Assembly (NCBI GenBank): GCA_963734595.1
Contig: CAVTHV010000026.1
Coordinates: 1 to 64,000, forward strand
Direction: 5' to 3'
Length of the DNA stretch: 64,000 nt
Source of the DNA: CAKKQX01 sp963734595
GTDB taxonomy: Bacteria > Pseudomonadota > Gammaproteobacteria > Burkholderiales > SG8-41
Shown: piece after piece, positions 19,668 through 28,461 of the stretch
How the letters are laid out: each line of letters begins with the position of its first letter
Position numbering within the stretch: the first letter of the stretch is position 1
The notes under the pieces: model-generated
What the model saw: only the letters and a program-made list of their open reading frames with translations
The model's database searches: none
What the model was told of the DNA's origin: nothing
Position numbers and translations under genes: made by a program

Positions 19668-20080
19668 GCGGCTTCCTTAAAAAATTGAATAACCGGGGGC
19701 AGAACGGGCTGCCTCTATTTTTACGTTATATGGGATTGGCTATCCGACACCCGGCGACTATAGCTCCGCGCACAGCGCGATTCAATATTCATCTCGCTTG
19801 CATACCCAACATAGGGGCGCAGCGATCTTCACTTTATCGCCTTATCAATAATCGCTCCGGGCCTGTTTGCCAGAGCGGCCAACGCGTTTTCGCGCTTCGA
19901 GGTGATAAGGTAAAAGCAAATAAAAACAGCCGGTTACTACAAGCGCGGTGCGGTAATTTTCAATTCCGGAAAACGCCGATGGATTCGATTCGAGCGATTT
20001 CCTGACAATGGAAACTATCGGATACACTCCGCGTGGGGCCGCGGCTTGACGGTTTCGGCGTAAAACGGAAGGAGCAACAA
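19668..20080. other. Gene-free stretch
   Basis: About 410 bases of lower GC between divergent genes. No coding pattern, RNA gene, repeat or obvious operator is visible. It presumably carries the promoters of the 99-residue protein and of the PLDc_N protein. Confidence 0.5.
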
Positions 20081-20272
20081 ATGATGAACATGGGATACAA
20101 CGGCCTCTGGGGCCTGCTGATACTCGCCGGCGATATCTGGGCGATTATCAATATTTTGCAAAGCTCCGTGTCCAACGAGAAGAAACTGATCTGGATCATC
20201 GCGGTGGTGCTGCTGCCGCTGCTGGGCTTGATCCTGTGGTATTTCCTCGGGCCACGGGACGGTAAGACATAG
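20081..20272 (+). CDS. PLDc_N domain small membrane protein
   Basis: 63 residues with two TM helices: GLWGLLILAGDIWAIINIL and LIWIIAVVLLPLLGLILWYF, ending FLGPRDGKT. The pattern NEKKLIW...LPLLGLILWYFLGP is the signature of the PLDc_N (cardiolipin-synthase N-terminal) domain occurring alone. ATG 20,081 is preceded by AAGGAG six bases away; the frame is open further upstream but without a ribosome site. These proteins reside in the inner membrane; their role is unknown. Confidence 0.88.
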   Translation: MMNMGYNGLWGLLILAGDIWAIINILQSSVSNEKKLIWIIAVVLLPLLGLILWYFLGPRDGKT

Positions 20273-20277
20273 ATTTG

Positions 20278-20297
20278 CGCTTGCGGCGACGCAAGCG
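20278..20297 (+). terminator. Perfect 8-bp hairpin after PLDc_N gene
   Basis: CGCTTGCG, loop GCGA, CGCAAGCG, beginning six bases after the stop codon. There is no T-run behind it, so it may protect the 3' end or act with Rho rather than as an intrinsic terminator. Confidence 0.4.
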
Positions 20298-20466
20298 AAG
20301 CGACGATAAGGGGCGGAGCGGGCCAGGCCCTTTTCCTGACCGCAAGCCGGACGTTGGGCGAGCCGATCGACTCGATGCAATCAGGCTCGCTCGTGAATAG
20401 CGGCGCGCGCAAGCGCGGCAGCGCCCGGTCCCGGGTGAAGAGGGCTGGCTGGCCCGGGCTGGACTG

Positions 20467-21386
20467 CTACTCGCGCCCCTGACCCTTTTCCTGGCCCGGC
20501 CCCTGCTGGCGCTCCGGGTCGTCCTTGGATCCCTTGCCGCGGTCCCTTGCCTTGCGGTCCCTTTTCCTGGCCTTGCGCCCTTGGTGCCTGCTGCCCACGC
20601 TGGCCTGCCCCTTGCTGTTGCTGCTGCTGCTGCCTCTGATCCTGGACTGCGGGGCCTTTTTGTTGAGCAGGGGCCTGGGTTGGGGCTGACCTCTGAACGT
20701 CTTCGCGTTCCCGTTCCCGTTGCTGCTGAGGCTGTGAGCGCGGGGCGGCTTGGCCGCCTTGTTGTCCGGGCTGAGAACGGGTCTGCGTTCGTTGTCTTTC
20801 CTGCTCCTGATAGTGCTGGCGCACTACGGGATCATGCGGCTGGTAACGGTAATTCTTGCTGCGCAGCTCCTGCTGCTGCTCCACCTCGGGGATAGCGATC
20901 GCCCGAATACTGCCGCTGGTAGACAGGCAGCGGGGCGGGCGCCGGAACAGAACGGCGGTCCCACTTGTCCCATCCGTGCCGTTGCTGCTCCCATTCACGG
21001 CCCCAATGCTGGCCCCAGCGTGGCGGCGCATCCGACTGCCACCCGCGGAAGTACGGGGGAGGACTCCTGTAGTAGCGCACGGGGACTCGCAGGACATACA
21101 GCGGCACGTATTGCGGGCCCACCAGCCCCCACGGCCCGTTGTACCAGGAACTCGCGTACCAGTTATCTCCCTGGTAGACCCAGTACATGCCGTCGTAAAA
21201 GAAATAGTTCGAATTCAGTCGCGGCGCGTAGTAGACCGGGTAGCCCGGCACCGGGACGAGTTCCGGGTACACCGGCAGGTTGATCCCGATGCTCACGCCG
21301 GGAAGCCCGATCCCGATGCTCACCTGGGCAATGGCCGAAGTCGCCGATAACAACAGTACCCACAGCACAATCAGTGCGTAGCGCAT
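20467..21386 (-). CDS. Secreted Tyr/Trp-rich repeat protein with Gln/Arg-rich tail, frameshifted
   Basis: ATG 21,386, with GGAG eight bases upstream, begins a signal peptide (MRYALIVLWVLLLSATSAIA) cleaved before QVSIG. The mature part has VPVPGYPVYYAPRL, FYDGMYWVYQGDNWYASSW and YNGPWGLVGP, the aromatic cell-envelope pattern of the YXWGXW type found in betaproteobacteria, then RGWQSDAPPRWGQHWGREWE. After an indel near 20,895 the frame continues as a charged, Gln-rich tail. Two frames remain open at the end; the one ending GPGQEKGQGRE at 20,467 fits the family best, the other ends at 20,381. Probably an envelope protein; function unknown. Confidence 0.65.
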
Positions 21387-21591
21387 TTTCTGTTCTCCAG
21401 TTCGATCAACAGGGTCGCGGTCCAATGTTGTCAACGGAAAGCGGGACCGACCCGAATCCTTCACGCAATCTCGCTTCTAATAAAACTAACCGATCGCATC
21501 CGGGTGTTCTGTGCGATAACGTACATAGGCGGCCAGGTATCGGATCGATCACCCGCGCCCGGGCGCCGCGTCAGGCAGCAGATGGCGACTG

Positions 21592-21810
21592 CTATTTCTT
21601 GCTTCCAATCAGCAGAAGCACGCCGCCGATCACTATCGCCCCCACGCCAGCCCAAACCGGGATATTGACCGTCTGCTTTTCATTTACCGACAGTTCGATC
21701 GGTCCGATCTTGGCCTGATGGGTTTCCTTGGTATAGCTGAAACTGCCATACGCCAATCCCAGGGCGCCGGCGACGATCAGCACGATTGCGGCAATCTTGA
21801 CTGTGTTCAT
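21592..21810 (-). CDS. Small two-TM membrane protein (72 aa)
   Basis: Two hydrophobic helices (VKIAAIVLIVAGALGLAYGS and VWAGVGAIVIGGVLLLIGSKK) flank a hydrophilic loop (SYTKETHQAKIGPIELSVNE). ATG 21,810 has AGGAG five bases upstream; the frame continues upstream without support. The family is widespread in betaproteobacteria next to stress-type genes such as the BON and lmo0937-like proteins nearby, but no function is known. Confidence 0.82.
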   Translation of the reverse strand: MNTVKIAAIVLIVAGALGLAYGSFSYTKETHQAKIGPIELSVNEKQTVNIPVWAGVGAIVIGGVLLLIGSKK

Positions 21811-21929
21811 TTCATCTCCTTCTATCGGCTGCCCACTATGGACTGCGCGCCAGGGAATGGCTTTCAAAACCCGGGTCGCGAGCAGTCGGACTGCTCCAAC
21901 GCCCCGCTGCACGAAACAGTCCGGGGACG

Positions 21930-22076
21930 TTACGCGCGTCGGCCTTGAATGAGACGAATCAGAATCACCACGACCGCGATGACCAGGAGGATATGAATGA
22001 ATCCGCCCATCGTGTATGAGCTGACAAAACCCAGAAGCCAGAGAACGATCAGGACGACTGCAATGGTCTCGAGCAT
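21930..22076 (-). CDS. lmo0937-family small membrane protein
   Basis: 48 residues, nearly all membrane: MLETIAVVLIVLWLLGFVSS then YTMGGFIHILLVIAVVVILI and the basic end RLIQGRRA. This matches the lmo0937 family, whose members keep the GGFIHILLVIAVV core. ATG 22,076 has AAGGAG upstream. Two FNR-type palindromes lie 100-145 bases before it. These proteins are induced by stress in several bacteria; the mechanism is unknown. Confidence 0.88.
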   Translation of the reverse strand: MLETIAVVLIVLWLLGFVSSYTMGGFIHILLVIAVVVILIRLIQGRRA

Positions 22077-22175
22077 TTCGCTTCTCCTTTTGTCATGACT
22101 TGGCGAATCGGAAATCCGGCGGCCCGCAGCCGCCTTGCACCGATTTGAATGTACCCGGTCCAATCGCAACGTCGA

Positions 22176-22189
22176 TTGACGCAGATCAA
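22176..22189. promoter_or_regulatory. FNR/ANR-type palindrome
   Basis: TTGACGCAGATCAA, a TTGAC-N4-ATCAA palindrome one base from the FNR consensus TTGAT-N4-ATCAA. It lies between the lmo0937-family gene and the BON lipoprotein gene. It could serve either, and suggests control by an FNR/Crp-family regulator. Confidence 0.55.
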
Positions 22190-22207
22190 ACATCATCGGC
22201 ACCCCGA

Positions 22208-22221
22208 TTGACAATTATCAA
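22208..22221. promoter_or_regulatory. Second FNR/ANR-type palindrome
   Basis: TTGACAATTATCAA, 32 bases centre to centre from the first site, or about three helical turns, so both could face the same side of the DNA. The same half-site variation (TTGAC and ATCAA) is seen in both. Confidence 0.5.
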
Positions 22222-22448
22222 TTCATTTTCCGGCGGGGAGGCATCTAATATTCGAGTATCGATACGCGCAGGACGTGGTGGAATTCTGGCATCGGGCGGT
22301 ATCGATACGGGATTGCTCCGGGTCCGAGGCGGGAGAAGTTGAGTCGTGCCGGCGTTTGCTGTCGCAACGCAGATTGCCAAAGGGATTTAGTGATCGCTCT
22401 CCTCGATCCGGATAAATTGCAGGTCAATCCTTCACAAGGAGCATCGCC

Positions 22449-22760
22449 ATGAGACTGGCCAAGAGATTTGCTGCTGTCATCCTTGCGATCATGATGGTTT
22501 CCCTGATCGGATGCGCAGGCACGTCCAAGCAGGAGGGGACCGGAGAGTACTTCGACGATTCCGTCATTACGACCAAGGTAAAAGCGGCGATTTTCAACGA
22601 GCCGACGCTGAAATCGGCCGAGATCAACGTCGAAACCTTCAAAGGCACGGTTCAGTTGTCCGGCTTCGTCAGTTCCAGTGCCAATATCAACAAGGCGGTC
22701 GAGGTTGCGCGTGGCGTCAAGGGCGTGACATCCGTCAGGAATAACATGCGTGTGAAGTGA
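22449..22760 (+). CDS. BON-domain lipoprotein
   Basis: 103 residues. The signal peptide ends in the lipobox LIGC, so the mature protein starts at Cys22 and is lipidated. A single BON domain follows: DDSVITTKVKAAIFNEPTLK, INVETFKGTVQLSGFV, AVEVARGVKGVTSVRNNM. BON domains bind phospholipids; single-BON lipoproteins help keep the envelope intact under stress. AAGGAG lies seven bases before the ATG. FNR-type sites lie about 230 bases upstream. Confidence 0.93.
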   Translation: MRLAKRFAAVILAIMMVSLIGCAGTSKQEGTGEYFDDSVITTKVKAAIFNEPTLKSAEINVETFKGTVQLSGFVSSSANINKAVEVARGVKGVTSVRNNMRVK

Positions 22761-22851
22761 TGTTGAGACGGCCCACGGACACTTCGGTGGGAGAAACCAG
22801 GGGGCTGGGTTCACGGTTCCACTTTTGCTTGTTAAAGAACGGAGATTCATC

Positions 22852-23322
22852 ATGAAACCGAATATCGCAATTGCGCTGCTCCTGGTGGCCGCGCTGACTT
22901 CCGGCTGCGCCGAAATGGAGTCGATCGGCGGGTCCAAATACGGCGAGACGTGCGGCGCGGTCGCGAGCCAGTCCGATCGTAACGGGACGATTACGGTACA
23001 TCGAAATCGTCAAGGTGGACGACAGCTACAAGTTTGGTGTCGGCACGGTCGTCGGTGCCGTGGCTGGTGGTTTGTTGGGCTCGCAGGTCGGTGCAGCGGT
23101 CGGGGCGCGACTGCTGCGACGGTAGTAGGTGCGGCGGCGGGCGCCGCGATGGGCACGGTGGCAGAAAGCAAGATGAAAAAGAAGGACGCGCAGCGCGTGA
23201 CCGTGAACATGTACACCGGCGGCCAGGTGACCATCGTGCAGCCGGTGGACAGCCGGCTCAGGAGCGGCATGAGGGTGTTCGTCGAGGGCAGCGGCGACAC
23301 CGCGCGAGTGGTGCCGAACTAG
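22852..23322 (+). CDS. Glycine-zipper 2TM outer membrane lipoprotein (SlyB-like), two compensating frameshifts
   Basis: ATG 22,852 starts a lipoprotein signal (IAIALLLVAALTSGC). Between two indels, near 22,995 and 23,097, the correct frame reads YIEIVKVDDSYKFGVGTVVG and AVAGGLLGSQVG, the glycine zipper typical of the 17-kDa antigen/SlyB fold. After the second indel the main frame resumes as ATAATVVGAAAGAAMGTVAE and ends with a small beta domain (RVTVNMYTGGQVTIVQPVDS). The gene is therefore intact in biology and broken twice in the sequence. The product sits in the outer membrane. Confidence 0.8.
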   Translation: MKPNIAIALLLVAALTSGCAEMESIGGSKYGETCGAVASQSDRNGTITVHRNRQGGRQLQVWCRHGRRCRGWWFVGLAGRCSGRGATAATVVGAAAGAAMGTVAESKMKKKDAQRVTVNMYTGGQVTIVQPVDSRLRSGMRVFVEGSGDTARVVPN

Positions 23323-23346
23323 GAGTCCGGCAACACCAGGATCTTT

Positions 23347-23376
23347 ACCCGGGCACGCCGGTTGGCGCGCCCGGGT
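23347..23376 (+). terminator. GC-rich hairpin downstream of SlyB-like gene
   Basis: ACCCGGGC pairs with GCCCGGGT around a short inner stem, 25 bases after the stop codon. No T-run follows, so termination activity is uncertain. Confidence 0.35.
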
Positions 23377-23463
23377 CCAGCGTTGCTTCGTGCTATCAGC
23401 TAAACGGGGCCGGAGTCATGTTCGCTTTGCCGGGGGGCGCCAGCTAGCCGGGAAGTCGCATGT

Positions 23464-24438
23464 TTACGAATTGACCGCTTTGCGTGCGACACCATTCGGT
23501 TCCAGGCAACCGAGCACCAGCCGCTGCACATTTTCGCGCGTGAATTCCATGAATGCCTGCGCCGCCACCGGCAGCTGCTTGCCAATCGGATACACGAAAT
23601 ACCAGTAGCGTTCCAGCGGAAAACCCTCGACATCGAGCGTGATGAGCTGATCATTCCCGGCTTCGTGGCCGAGCGTGTAACGCGGCAGGATGGAAATGCC
23701 GAGTCCGGAGAGAATGGCCTCGGTGATCGCCTCGTTAGTCGAGAGTTCCATTCTGATCCATGGCTGCAGGCCGTGCCGGTCGAAGATTTCCTGGACGGCT
23801 ATGCGCGTGCCGGAACCCGGTTCGCGCATCAGGAACCGTTCCTGCGCCATGCGCTCGAACGGGATGCGTTTCTGACCGGCAAGCTCATGGTCGGAGCGTG
23901 CGAACACCACCATCGGGTTGGGGAGGATCTGTTGCGCGACCACTTCCGCGTCCCCGGGCCGGTCGGCGAATATGTAAAGGTCGTCCATGTCATCGGCAAG
24001 CCGTTCGAGCAGCGTCCGTCGATTGTGGATGTGCAGGGAAACTTCGACGCCGGGGTGCTGTTGCAGGAAGGCGGCGAGCATGCGCGGTGCAAAATACTTG
24101 CCCGTCGTGCTGATGGCGAGCTGCAGCCGGCCCGATTCAAGGCCGCGAATACTCGAAAGCCTGTCATCAGTCTTGGCCAGCACCTGAAAAATCTCGTGGC
24201 ATGCGGTCTGCAGTTCGCGTCCGGTTTCAGTCAGATGCACATGGTTTCCCACCTGCTCGAAAAGGGGCAGGCCTACGGTTTCCGCAAGCTTCTTGACCTG
24301 CAGTGAAACCGTCGGCTGCGCCATGTAAAGTTCTTCGCCGGCGCGGGTGAAATTGCCCAGTCTTGCGACGGCTTCGAATACGCCCAGCTGTTGCAGCGTG
24401 CCGTGCCTGAAATAGCGGCGGATTTTCGGTTGCAGCAT
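23464..24438 (-). CDS. LysR-family transcriptional regulator (CbbR-like)
   Basis: 325 residues. The N-terminal winged helix reads TLQQLGVFEAVARLGNFTRA and AQPTVSLQVKKLAETVGLPL; the effector domain follows with QLAISTTGKYFAPRMLAAFL and GLGISILPRYTLGHE. Such residues resemble the CbbR group, but the target is unknown. ATG 24,438 has GGAG seven bases away. The open frame runs further upstream through a riboswitch, which rules out that start. The mRNA leader contains a yybP-ykoY manganese riboswitch and a terminator, an unusual arrangement for a LysR gene. It is divergent from the cation ATPase. Confidence 0.9.
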   Translation of the reverse strand: MLQPKIRRYFRHGTLQQLGVFEAVARLGNFTRAGEELYMAQPTVSLQVKKLAETVGLPLFEQVGNHVHLTETGRELQTACHEIFQVLAKTDDRLSSIRGLESGRLQLAISTTGKYFAPRMLAAFLQQHPGVEVSLHIHNRRTLLERLADDMDDLYIFADRPGDAEVVAQQILPNPMVVFARSDHELAGQKRIPFERMAQERFLMREPGSGTRIAVQEIFDRHGLQPWIRMELSTNEAITEAILSGLGISILPRYTLGHEAGNDQLITLDVEGFPLERYWYFVYPIGKQLPVAAQAFMEFTRENVQRLVLGCLEPNGVARKAVNS

Positions 24439-24517
24439 GATGACTCTCCTTGTGAAGAGTGGACCATTGCCGCGCCCGGTCGGGGGTGCGGCCTCTACCT
24501 CAAACAGGCAAAGGCCG

Positions 24518-24550
24518 AAAAAAAAGACCGTTGCCTGTCCGGCAAAGGTC
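24518..24550 (-). terminator. Intrinsic terminator at the end of the riboswitch
   Basis: On the minus strand GACCTTTGCC and GGCAACGGTC pair around GGACA and are followed by eight T. The left arm is also the 3' side of the riboswitch basal stem, so ligand binding and termination are mutually exclusive, the standard design of a transcriptional ON switch. Confidence 0.85.
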
Positions 24551-24655
24551 TCGCTTGCAACAGTCGCTTCTGTTGCCGGCACAACCGGGAAGAATCCCGT
24601 GTTGACGATCGTGCCGTAGTAACCCGCAGGTTACCGAAGCTACTCCCCTCTGGAG
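24541..24655 (-). promoter_or_regulatory. yybP-ykoY (manganese) riboswitch
   Basis: Read on the minus strand the leader has the family's conserved segments in order: GGGGAGTAGC near 24,650, a hairpin, CGATCGTCAACACGG, a second paired region CCGGTTGTGCCGG, and GCGAGACCTTTGCC near 24,545. These are the metal-binding loops of the Mn2+-sensing yybP-ykoY class. Known members control Mn exporters (mntP, alx/TerC-type, P-type ATPases). Here the next gene on the strand is a LysR regulator, while a cation ATPase is divergent. Confidence 0.88.
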
Positions 24656-24967
24656 GGTGTCCGGATTATTGCATCGGACAATCACCATTATAGGACTTCC
24701 TGATTGCAACGCAAGCGTCCTGCAGCCCCAAATCGAACCGGATTTGGCCGCTATTTCGTTTTGCAATGAGATCGATTGCGTTTCGCAAGCCGCCAAATGC
24801 CTGCCATTGCCAAACGTCATTTCCGTGATCCTGATTCGGTGTCCATACTTGGCTCCATCGCCTTCTCCAGGGCGTGAAACGCAGGGGCGGCAAAGCGGCG
24901 AGATGTAAGCAATCCGTGCCGTGACCGGTGCTGCCGCAGTCGCAGATGAAACCAAACGGAGGCTTGT

Positions 24968-27900
24968 ATGAACGACGCAGAATGCCACAGCAAACCGATC
25001 GAGGATGTAGTCGACGGCCTGCAGACGCACATCCATCAGGGGCTGACCCAGGCGGAGGCGCAGGACCGTCTGCTGAAATTCGGGCCCAACGAGCTCACGG
25101 CGCGGCCGCGGCCGGGATTTTTAGCTCTGCTCTGGGATCAGTTCAACAATTACCTCGTGATCATCCTGATCATCGCGGCACTGGTTTCACTCGCGCTCGG
25201 CGAGTACGTCGATTCCATCGCCATCATGTTCATCGTCGTGCTGAACGCGGTGGTTGGCGTCTTCCAGGAATCGAAGGCGGAACAGGCCCTCGCGGCCCTG
25301 AAGAAGATGTCGGCCCCGAATGCCCAGGTGATCCGCGACGGCCATCAGATCACGATTCCGGGCCGCGAGATCGTGGGCGGGGATGTGGTCCTGCTGGAAG
25401 CGGGAAACTATGTTCCCGCCGACCTGCGGCTCATCGAGAGCGTGAATCTCAAGATCGAGGAGGCGTCGCTGACGGGCGAGTCGGTGCCCGTGGAGAAGAA
25501 TGCCGGGGTGGTGCTGGACAAGGAAATTCCCCTGGGCGACCGCAGGAACACGGCGTTCATGGGGACCGTGATCAGCTACGGGCGCGGCAAAGGGCTCGTC
25601 ACGGGCACGGGCATGAACACCCAGATCGGGCTCATCGCCGAGATGATCCAGTCGTTCGAGGCCGAGGACACGCCGTTGCAGAAGAAGCTCGAGCATATGG
25701 GGAAGGTTCTTGGAACCGCGTGTCTCGCCATCTGCGCGCTGGTGTTCATTTACGGCTTGTTCCGGGATACGCACCTGACCGAAGCCCTGAACAGCGGTTT
25801 CCTGAATTATCTCGAGGCCGAGAAGAAGGACATCATCAATCTGTTCATGACCGCGGTGAGCCTCGCCATCGCGGCCGTTCCCGAAGGCCTTCCGGCCATC
25901 GTGACCATCTGTCTCGCCCTGGGGATGCAGCGGATGATCAAGCACCATGCCCTGATTCGCAAACTCCCCGCCGTGGAAACGCTCGGATGCGCGACCGTGG
26001 TCTGTTCGGACAAGACCGGCACGTTGACGCAGAACGAGATGACCGTCGTCCAGGGATGGGCGGGCGGCAAGCGGTTCCGCGTTACGGGAGAAGGGTACAG
26101 CCCGAGCGGAGAATTCTTCATCGGCACGGACCCTTTCGTACCGCGAACGGATCCGGACGGGACACTCCTGCTTCACGGGGCGCTGGTCTGCAATGACTCG
26201 AAACTGGAGGAAAAGTGCGACGAGGCGGGCAAGCGCTCGTGGCAGATTATCGGCGATCCCACCGAAGGCGCCATGGTCGTCGCCGCCGCAAAAGGCGGAT
26301 ACCGGCGTGGCGAAATGGATTTGGCGCTGCCCCGGATTCAGGAGATCCCCTTCGATTCCGACCGCAAGCGGATGACCACGATCCACCGCGTGGATCGCGC
26401 GCACGCCCACGCTTCCGTCCAGGGCTTCGACTATCCGCCGGTCATTGCCTTCGTCAAGGGAGCGCCCGATGTCATACTCGGGCTATGCGGCCAAAGGCTG
26501 GAGAACGGCCGGGCCGTCGGCCTGACGCAGGACATGTGCAAAGCCATTCTCGGGCAGAACCACGACATGGCAAGCAACGCCTTGCGGGTGCTGGCGGTGG
26601 CGTATCGCCCGCTGCAGGAAGTGCCGGCAAGCGTAACCGCGGAAACCATCGAGAAGGATCTCATTTTCGTCGGGCTGCTCGGCATGATCGACCCGCCACG
26701 GCCCGAGGTGGTCGAAGCCCTGAAGGTGGCCCGCGGCGCCGGGCTCAAAAGCATCATGGTAACCGGCGATTACAAGGACACCGCCGAGGCCATCGCCCGG
26801 GACATCGGCCTGCTGACGCCGGGCGGGCTGGTGCTGACCGGGCCGGAAATCGAGAAACTCAGCGACCAGGAACTCGCGGCCAGGACGGAGAATCTCGAGG
26901 TATGTTGCCGCGTTTCACCGCAGCACAAGACGAGAATCGTGGAGGCGCTGAAGGCGCGCGGCCATGTCGTGGCGATGACAGGTGATGGCGTCAACGACGC
27001 GCCGGCCCTGAAACGCGCGAACATCGGCGTTGCGATGGGCATCACCGGCACGGACGTGGCCAAGCAGACGGCGGACATGGTCCTCACCGACGACAATTTC
27101 GCAAGCATCGTCGCGGCCATCGAGCAGGGGCGGATCATCTATTCCAATATCCGCAAGTTCGTCTACTTCCTGCTCGCCTGCAACGTCGGGGAAATCCTCA
27201 TCATCTTCGTGGCCATGATGGCGGGCATGCCCATTCCGCTGCGGCCGGTTCAGCTTCTGTGGTTGAACCTTGTCAGTGACGGCGCGCCGGCTCTCGCCCT
27301 GGGGCTGGAGAAGGGGGATCCCGACATCATGAAGCAGCCGCCCCGTTCCCCGACGGAGCCGGTCATCAACAGGGACATGGCGATCGGGATCAGCGTTATC
27401 GGGGTTGTCGACGCGCTCGCCATTCTCGCGGTTTTCTATCTGGCCCTGCAGCGATATCCCGAGCAGCTGGTGGCAGCCCAGACGATTGCCTTCGTTACCC
27501 TGTGCACCTCGGAGCTGATCCGCGCGTTTACCGCCCGGTCCGAGTACCACAGCATCTTCTCCATCGGCGTGTTCTCAAACCGCTGGATGGTCTGGGCCGT
27601 CGGGGTGTCGTTCCTGCTCGTCCTGATGGTGGTGTACGTGCCGTTCCTCAGGCCGTTCTTCGACACCGTACCCCTTACCGCGGGCGACTGGCTGCTCATG
27701 CTTCCGTTTTTCATCGCCTCGCCGGTAGCCATGGAACTGCTCAAGGTTTATTTCCGGAACCGGAAGTCAAGGACGGTGGACTCGGGGCAGACTCCCGTGT
27801 TCGCCGCACCTGTCGCTGCTTTTGCGCAGCAGGGCGACGGTTCCGGATCGATCCCGCATAGATTTGCAGGAGGGCACACCATGCTGAAAGTACTCATCCC

Positions 27901-28387
27901 GGTCGATGGTTCCCGCAATGGCCAGTTCGCGGTGAACCATGTCATCAAGGAATTCATGAGCAACCCGGCAATGGAGATTCATTTGCTGAACGTTCAGACC
28001 CCGTTCACGAACGACATCGCGCGCTTTGTCAGCAGGAAGAGCGTTCACGACTACCATCGCGACGAGGCCGCCAAGGCGCTGGACCCGATCAGGAAGAGGC
28101 TCGATGACTTGCGCATACCGTACTCGGCGCACGCTGAAGTGGGAGACAGGGCCAAGCTCATCACCGATGCCGCGCGCCGCCTGCACTGCGACGAGATCGT
28201 GATGAGTTCGGCACGCAAGAACTCGCTGACCCGGCTGGTCGAGAACTCGGTGACCAACAAGGTGCTCGAGTTGAGCAGCGTGCCGGTGGAGGTCATCGCC
28301 GGCGACGCGGTTTCAATCTGGGAGCGGTGGGGCATCCCCGCGGCGATCGGCACGGCGCTGGCGCTTCTGATTGCTGCGGCGGACTGA
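24968..28387 (+). CDS. P2-type cation-transporting ATPase with C-terminal universal stress protein domain
   Basis: The continuous frame encodes 1,139 residues. Residues 1-945 are a P-type ATPase: N-terminal cation ATPase domain, TGESVPVEK actuator loop, AAVPEGLPAIV in M4, the phosphorylated Asp in SDKTGTLTQNE, MTGDGVNDAPALK hinge, and M6 WLNLVSDGAPALALG. The M4 and M6 residues match the SERCA-like P2A group (Ca2+ or Mn2+ export), with Ser replacing the usual Thr next to the M6 Asp. After a linker, residues about 972-1139 form a USP domain. GGAGG precedes ATG 24,968. It is divergent from the gene behind a Mn riboswitch, so manganese export is a plausible role. Confidence 0.9.
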   Translation: MNDAECHSKPIEDVVDGLQTHIHQGLTQAEAQDRLLKFGPNELTARPRPGFLALLWDQFNNYLVIILIIAALVSLALGEYVDSIAIMFIVVLNAVVGVFQESKAEQALAALKKMSAPNAQVIRDGHQITIPGREIVGGDVVLLEAGNYVPADLRLIESVNLKIEEASLTGESVPVEKNAGVVLDKEIPLGDRRNTAFMGTVISYGRGKGLVTGTGMNTQIGLIAEMIQSFEAEDTPLQKKLEHMGKVLGTACLAICALVFIYGLFRDTHLTEALNSGFLNYLEAEKKDIINLFMTAVSLAIAAVPEGLPAIVTICLALGMQRMIKHHALIRKLPAVETLGCATVVCSDKTGTLTQNEMTVVQGWAGGKRFRVTGEGYSPSGEFFIGTDPFVPRTDPDGTLLLHGALVCNDSKLEEKCDEAGKRSWQIIGDPTEGAMVVAAAKGGYRRGEMDLALPRIQEIPFDSDRKRMTTIHRVDRAHAHASVQGFDYPPVIAFVKGAPDVILGLCGQRLENGRAVGLTQDMCKAILGQNHDMASNALRVLAVAYRPLQEVPASVTAETIEKDLIFVGLLGMIDPPRPEVVEALKVARGAGLKSIMVTGDYKDTAEAIARDIGLLTPGGLVLTGPEIEKLSDQELAARTENLEVCCRVSPQHKTRIVEALKARGHVVAMTGDGVNDAPALKRANIGVAMGITGTDVAKQTADMVLTDDNFASIVAAIEQGRIIYSNIRKFVYFLLACNVGEILIIFVAMMAGMPIPLRPVQLLWLNLVSDGAPALALGLEKGDPDIMKQPPRSPTEPVINRDMAIGISVIGVVDALAILAVFYLALQRYPEQLVAAQTIAFVTLCTSELIRAFTARSEYHSIFSIGVFSNRWMVWAVGVSFLLVLMVVYVPFLRPFFDTVPLTAGDWLLMLPFFIASPVAMELLKVYFRNRKSRTVDSGQTPVFAAPVAAFAQQGDGSGSIPHRFAGGHTMLKVLIPVDGSRNGQFAVNHVIKEFMSNPAMEIHLLNVQTPFTNDIARFVSRKSVHDYHRDEAAKALDPIRKRLDDLRIPYSAHAEVGDRAKLITDAARRLHCDEIVMSSARKNSLTRLVENSVTNKVLELSSVPVEVIAGDAVSIWERWGIPAAIGTALALLIAAAD
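27881..28387 (+). CDS. Universal stress protein, possibly separate gene in frame with the ATPase
   Basis: The USP part begins MLKVLIPVDGSRNGQFAVNH and has an internal ATG preceded by AGGAGGG seven bases away, a complete translation start. In another frame a TAG stop lies about 20 bases before this ATG, where an ATPase gene would naturally end, so a single-base error upstream may have fused two genes. About 168 residues; the ATP-binding glycine motif of UspA-type proteins is not clear here (MSSARKNSLTRLVENSVTNK). Role: stress response, possibly tied to the ATPase. Confidence 0.7.
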   Translation: MLKVLIPVDGSRNGQFAVNHVIKEFMSNPAMEIHLLNVQTPFTNDIARFVSRKSVHDYHRDEAAKALDPIRKRLDDLRIPYSAHAEVGDRAKLITDAARRLHCDEIVMSSARKNSLTRLVENSVTNKVLELSSVPVEVIAGDAVSIWERWGIPAAIGTALALLIAAAD

Positions 28388-28411
28388 TATCCCCGAATGC
28401 GGGGGCCGTAT

Positions 28412-28450
28412 CCGGCCGGAGCGCTCGCGCACTCCGGCCGCGGCCTTTTT
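28412..28450 (+). terminator. Intrinsic terminator after ATPase/USP
   Basis: CCGGCCGGAG pairs with CTCCGGCCG across a ten-base loop and is followed by CGGCCTTTTT and a T-rich tract, 24 bases after the stop codon. It faces the convergent DUF1272 gene. Confidence 0.75.
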
Positions 28451-28461
28451 CTATTTTGGAA

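Noticed and set aside
24439..24582. N-terminal extension of the LysR protein
   Set aside because: The extended frame runs through the riboswitch terminator, and the helix-turn-helix protein begins normally at 24,438 with a good ribosome site.
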